Under the pieces are notes generated by a model. The model was not told the DNA's origin. It searched no databases and saw only the letters and a list, made by a program, of their open reading frames with translations. From an uncultured Chthoniobacterales bacterium (GTDB lineage Bacteria; Verrucomicrobiota; Verrucomicrobiia; Chthoniobacterales; CAKUMP01), in the NCBI GenBank assembly GCA_934667795.1, contig CAKUMP010000024.1:1-15916 (forward strand): a stretch of DNA of 15,916 bases, written 5' to 3'. Position numbers and translations under genes: made by a program. Below, piece by piece: positions 13,373 through 15,916 of this stretch. Position 1 is the stretch's first letter; each line of letters begins with the position of its first letter.

Positions 13373-15741
13373 ATGTTTCCCTAAATTGGCTTAAATCTCT
13401 GATCGACCTTCCTGAATCTCCAGAAGCACTGGCAGATTTACTGACCTTTGCAGGAATCGAAGTGGAAAATATCTCCACCCGTGGAGTCGCTTTCGACCAT
13501 GTGGTGGTCGGGGAAGTCCTGTCTTTTGTTCCACACCCCAACGCAGATCGCCTTCGCCTCTGCCAGGTCGCGGACGGCTCCGATATCCCACGTCAGATCG
13601 TCTGCGGCGCAAAAAATTTCTCTGTAGGCGACAAAGTAGCACTGGCACTTCCGGGTGCGGTTCTTCCTGGCGATTTTAAAATCAAGTCGGGCAAACTGCG
13701 TGGCGAAAAGTCCGAAGGGATGATGTGCAGCGCAAAAGAACTGGAACTGGCAGACGATGCGGAGGGGTTGATCATTTTACCCTCCAACGCCAAAACAGGA
13801 GCCCCCATTTCGGAAGTTTTTGAATCCGATACCCTTTTTGAACTCGAAATCACTCCGAACCGCCCGGATCTTCTGAGCCATTACGGCATCGCACGCGAAC
13901 TGGCCGTTTTGACCGGACGCGCTCTGCAGTTGCCGCCTTCTCCTCCCATTCCGGCAACAGAAACCGCTCACCCGGTGCAGATCCAGTCCCAGGATCGCTG
14001 TTCCCAGTATTGGGCAACCAGAATTGCCGGAGTAACCGTCCAGCCCAGCCCCGACTGGCTCCGCCAGCGCCTCGAATCCATCGGACTGCGCCCGATTAAC
14101 AATATTGTCGATATCACCAATTTTATCATGATGCAATGGGGGCAACCGCTCCATGCTTTTGATCTGGATAAATTAACAGGAAATATCCAGATCCGTCAGG
14201 CTGTTGCCGGAGAAACGCTTCTCGCTCTGGATAAGGAAACCTATACTTTAAGGGAACACGACCTGGTCATTGCCGACTCCGAACGCCCTGTTGCTCTCGC
14301 AGGTGTCATCGGGGGGGAAGCATCCGGAGTAACCGATCCTACCACGTCCATTCTGCTGGAAAGTGCCGCTTTCCTGCCTGCTTCCGTGCGTAAATCCTCA
14401 CGTGAACTCAATGCCTCCACCGATTCCAGTTACCGATTCGAACGCGGAATTGATCCAGAACTTCCACAGATTGCAACTCAACATGCGATCCAATTGATTC
14501 TGGAACTGGCAGGAGGGACGGTTGAAGCCGGCCCCACGCTCACGGGAACGATTCCGCCTGCTCCAGCTCCGGTCACGTTGCGTCCAGCAAAAGTCTGCTC
14601 ATTATTAGGTGCAACTATTTCTAACGAAAAAATCACGTCCATTCTCACGAACCTCGGGCTTACGCTTCTGGATTCCGATGAAACGACGCAAGCCTGGAAA
14701 ATCCCGACTTTTCGTGGAGATTTGACTCGCGAAGTGGACCTGATCGAAGAAATTTCCCGGATTTATGGGCTTGATAATCTCGATACCGCTCTCAGCAGCC
14801 TTTTACTACCGGAATCGCCAGCAGATCGCGTTTATGATTTCCAAAGAAGTCTTGCCCGCAAGCTTGCATCCATTGGTTTTTACGAAAGCCGGACCCTTTC
14901 TCTTCTGCACAATGACAGCCTTGAAGACGATGTCCGCGCTGCACGCTCGATTCTGAAAATTAAAAATCCCTTGGGCGAAGATACCGCAATCCTGCGCCCA
15001 AGCCTCCTCCCCGCACTGATCCAGGCGGTCGGCGCCAATTTCCGTAAATCCGCTGCCACCGTTCGACTTTTCGAAATCGGCCGCGTGTTTTCTGCTGATG
15101 CTCCAGAAGAAGCGCCCGTTCTGGGACTGGTCGCTTCCGGAAATGCCCGCCCCCATCACTGGCAAACCGGTCCGGCAACGAAAATTACGATTTTTGATGT
15201 CAAAGCCGCGCTCGAATCTCTCTCCCTTCCCGGGCTCCGGATGGAAGCGACCGACGGCACGGACCTTCTCCCACTCCGCATCAACCTCCTCCTCGGAAAT
15301 AAACCCATCGGCGTCATCGGACAACTCGCCCCCGCTCGTGCCCGTGCACTCGATTGCAAATCTCCGGTCTTCGTTGCAGAAATTGAACTGACTCCATTCC
15401 TCAGGTCGCTGAAAGCAGAACGACCGATGAAGTTTAAACCCCTTCAGCGCTTCCCCGCAACTTCACGCGATATCGCTTTGCTCGTACCCACCTCTGTCCA
15501 GCATGAGGAAATCCTCCAGATCCTCCAAAAAGCAAAACAACCGCTCCTGACAGATATCCAGCTTTTTGACTATTTTACCGATCCAACCGGTAAAAAAATC
15601 CCTTCTGATAAAAAATCCTTAGCCTATTCCTTGACTTATCAGAGTAATGAGCGAACATTGTCTTCAGAAGAAGTTCAGGCGGCTCATGACCAACTGAAAT
15701 CTCTTCTGGCAGAAATTCCCGGAGCAACCCTCCGCGAATAA
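13369..15741 (+). CDS. pheT: Phenylalanine--tRNA ligase beta subunit
   Basis: Editing and tRNA-binding subunit of PheRS, 790 aa, the usual length. Domains in order: short N-terminal part (MNVSLNWLKSLIDLPESPE), EMAP-like tRNA-binding domain (about 43-150, with VVVGEVLSFVPHPNADRLRL and CGAKNF), B3/B4 editing domain (about 210-380, with GLRPINNIVDITNFIM and GQPLHAFDLDKL), B5 domain (about 400-475, with DLTREVDLIEEISRIYG), the inactive class II-like core (about 480-680) and the FDX-ACB anticodon-binding domain (about 697-790, RFPATSRDIALLVP to the end). The ATG overlaps the pheS stop (ATGA), giving coupled translation of a 1:1 complex. Ends with TAA at 15739-15741; no obvious terminator follows. 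Confidence 0.98.
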   Translation: MNVSLNWLKSLIDLPESPEALADLLTFAGIEVENISTRGVAFDHVVVGEVLSFVPHPNADRLRLCQVADGSDIPRQIVCGAKNFSVGDKVALALPGAVLPGDFKIKSGKLRGEKSEGMMCSAKELELADDAEGLIILPSNAKTGAPISEVFESDTLFELEITPNRPDLLSHYGIARELAVLTGRALQLPPSPPIPATETAHPVQIQSQDRCSQYWATRIAGVTVQPSPDWLRQRLESIGLRPINNIVDITNFIMMQWGQPLHAFDLDKLTGNIQIRQAVAGETLLALDKETYTLREHDLVIADSERPVALAGVIGGEASGVTDPTTSILLESAAFLPASVRKSSRELNASTDSSYRFERGIDPELPQIATQHAIQLILELAGGTVEAGPTLTGTIPPAPAPVTLRPAKVCSLLGATISNEKITSILTNLGLTLLDSDETTQAWKIPTFRGDLTREVDLIEEISRIYGLDNLDTALSSLLLPESPADRVYDFQRSLARKLASIGFYESRTLSLLHNDSLEDDVRAARSILKIKNPLGEDTAILRPSLLPALIQAVGANFRKSAATVRLFEIGRVFSADAPEEAPVLGLVASGNARPHHWQTGPATKITIFDVKAALESLSLPGLRMEATDGTDLLPLRINLLLGNKPIGVIGQLAPARARALDCKSPVFVAEIELTPFLRSLKAERPMKFKPLQRFPATSRDIALLVPTSVQHEEILQILQKAKQPLLTDIQLFDYFTDPTGKKIPSDKKSLAYSLTYQSNERTLSSEEVQAAHDQLKSLLAEIPGATLRE

Positions 15742-15797
15742 TCCGCCCGATACACCTATTGCTCTTTTACAATTTTCACTTCTTTTCATCGCTCCAA

Positions 15798-15902
15798 ATG
15801 CATGAAAAGCAAGTACCAGATTTACCCTGCGGTGTTCGCGAACACGATGAAAATTCCGAACCGATATTTAATTATCCCAGGAGGCTGAGTCCGCTTGTAT
15901 GA
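15798..15902 (+). CDS. Possible small ORF (34 codons) after pheT, uncertain
   Basis: ATG at 15798 opens a 34-residue frame beginning MHEKQVPDLPCGVREHDENS and ending in RRLSPLV, closed by TGA at 15900-15902. Its composition is protein-like (charged, one Cys), but it has no Shine-Dalgarno and no recognised family, and an 8-bp inverted repeat (CTTTTCAT 15782-15789 / ATGAAAAG 15802-15809) covers its start. A 28-codon frame from 15802 overlaps it. It may be nothing more than chance or the leader of the next gene. Confidence 0.2.
   Translation: MHEKQVPDLPCGVREHDENSEPIFNYPRRLSPLV
15832..15845. promoter_or_regulatory. 14-bp perfect palindrome, possible operator
   Basis: GTGTTCGCGAACAC reads the same on both strands. 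The half-sites TGTTC/GAACA resemble SOS-type operators, but the gap is 2 bp. It lies about 55-70 bp before possible start codons at the right edge of the window, so it could serve a gene that lies mostly outside. Confidence 0.35.
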
Positions 15903-15916
15903 ATGTCAGGCCTTAA
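15879..15916 (+). other. Possible start of a downstream gene at the window edge
   Basis: A strong AGGAGG (15879-15884) is followed by several start options: TTG at 15895 (10 nt away) and ATG at 15903 (18 nt away), both open to the end of the window. The ATG at 15899 meets a stop after 5 codons. Too little is visible to name a product. Confidence 0.3.

Noticed and set aside
13777..14154. Antisense open frames inside pheT
   Set aside because: pheT is intact over its whole length with standard domains; the antisense frames are by-products of its codon use.
1..15916. Mobile elements, CRISPR arrays, tRNA/rRNA genes, toxin-antitoxin or defence systems
   Set aside because: No repeats of array type, no transposase motifs, no tRNA-like cloverleafs and no recognisable defence proteins were seen on either strand.

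Overview
This window is an ordinary but informative stretch of bacterial housekeeping DNA, with about 50% GC by eye. It most likely comes from the PVC superphylum, probably Verrucomicrobiota. The main reasons are a very long GreA (about 618 aa) with a large N-terminal extension, as I recall for Chlamydiae and Verrucomicrobiota; a RecQ with an extra segment before its zinc cysteines; the weak use of Shine-Dalgarno (SD) sequences; and several secreted proteins with Verrucomicrobia-like families (BsuPI-like, M23, DCC). The phylum call is inference from remembered family distributions, not a database result.

Layout. Bases 1-2372 (minus strand) hold a BsuPI-domain secreted protein followed by recQ, which runs off the left edge. 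A 66-bp divergent promoter region separates these from a plus-strand cluster at 2439-4472: a small secreted protein resembling the SecD P1 head, an M23 peptidase and a DCC-family thiol-disulfide oxidoreductase. Convergent to that cluster is a secreted double-psi beta-barrel-like protein (4501-5352, minus). Next on the minus strand is eno, then an ftsB/divIC-like gene, then prfB (8333 down to 5493). These are separated by 3 bp and then overlap by 1 bp; prfB contains a canonical programmed +1 frameshift. Upstream of eno is the long greA (8474-10330, minus).

An AT-rich intergenic region (10331-10673) separates greA from plus-strand exoD (10674-11429). The plus-strand translation cluster rpmI-rplT-pheS-pheT (11473-15741) follows. 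No infC lies directly upstream of rpmI. The last 175 bp hold a 14-bp palindrome, a small hypothetical ORF and possibly the start of another gene.

How it fits together. The window is dominated by translation (L35, L20, PheRS alpha and beta, RF2), transcript elongation and cleavage (GreA), glycolysis (enolase), cell division (FtsB-like) and envelope maintenance (M23, double-psi beta-barrel protein). The most interesting signals are regulatory. There is a palindromic TTGCAA that can act as the -35 box for two divergent promoters, both with exact 17-bp spacers and both placing the start codon at or next to the transcript 5' end. There is also an SD-hairpin-ATG arrangement before rplT inside a structured rpmI-rplT spacer, and a strong 13-bp hairpin just before pheS. 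I saw no tRNA or rRNA genes, insertion sequences, CRISPR arrays or defence systems, and no clear new multi-gene system.
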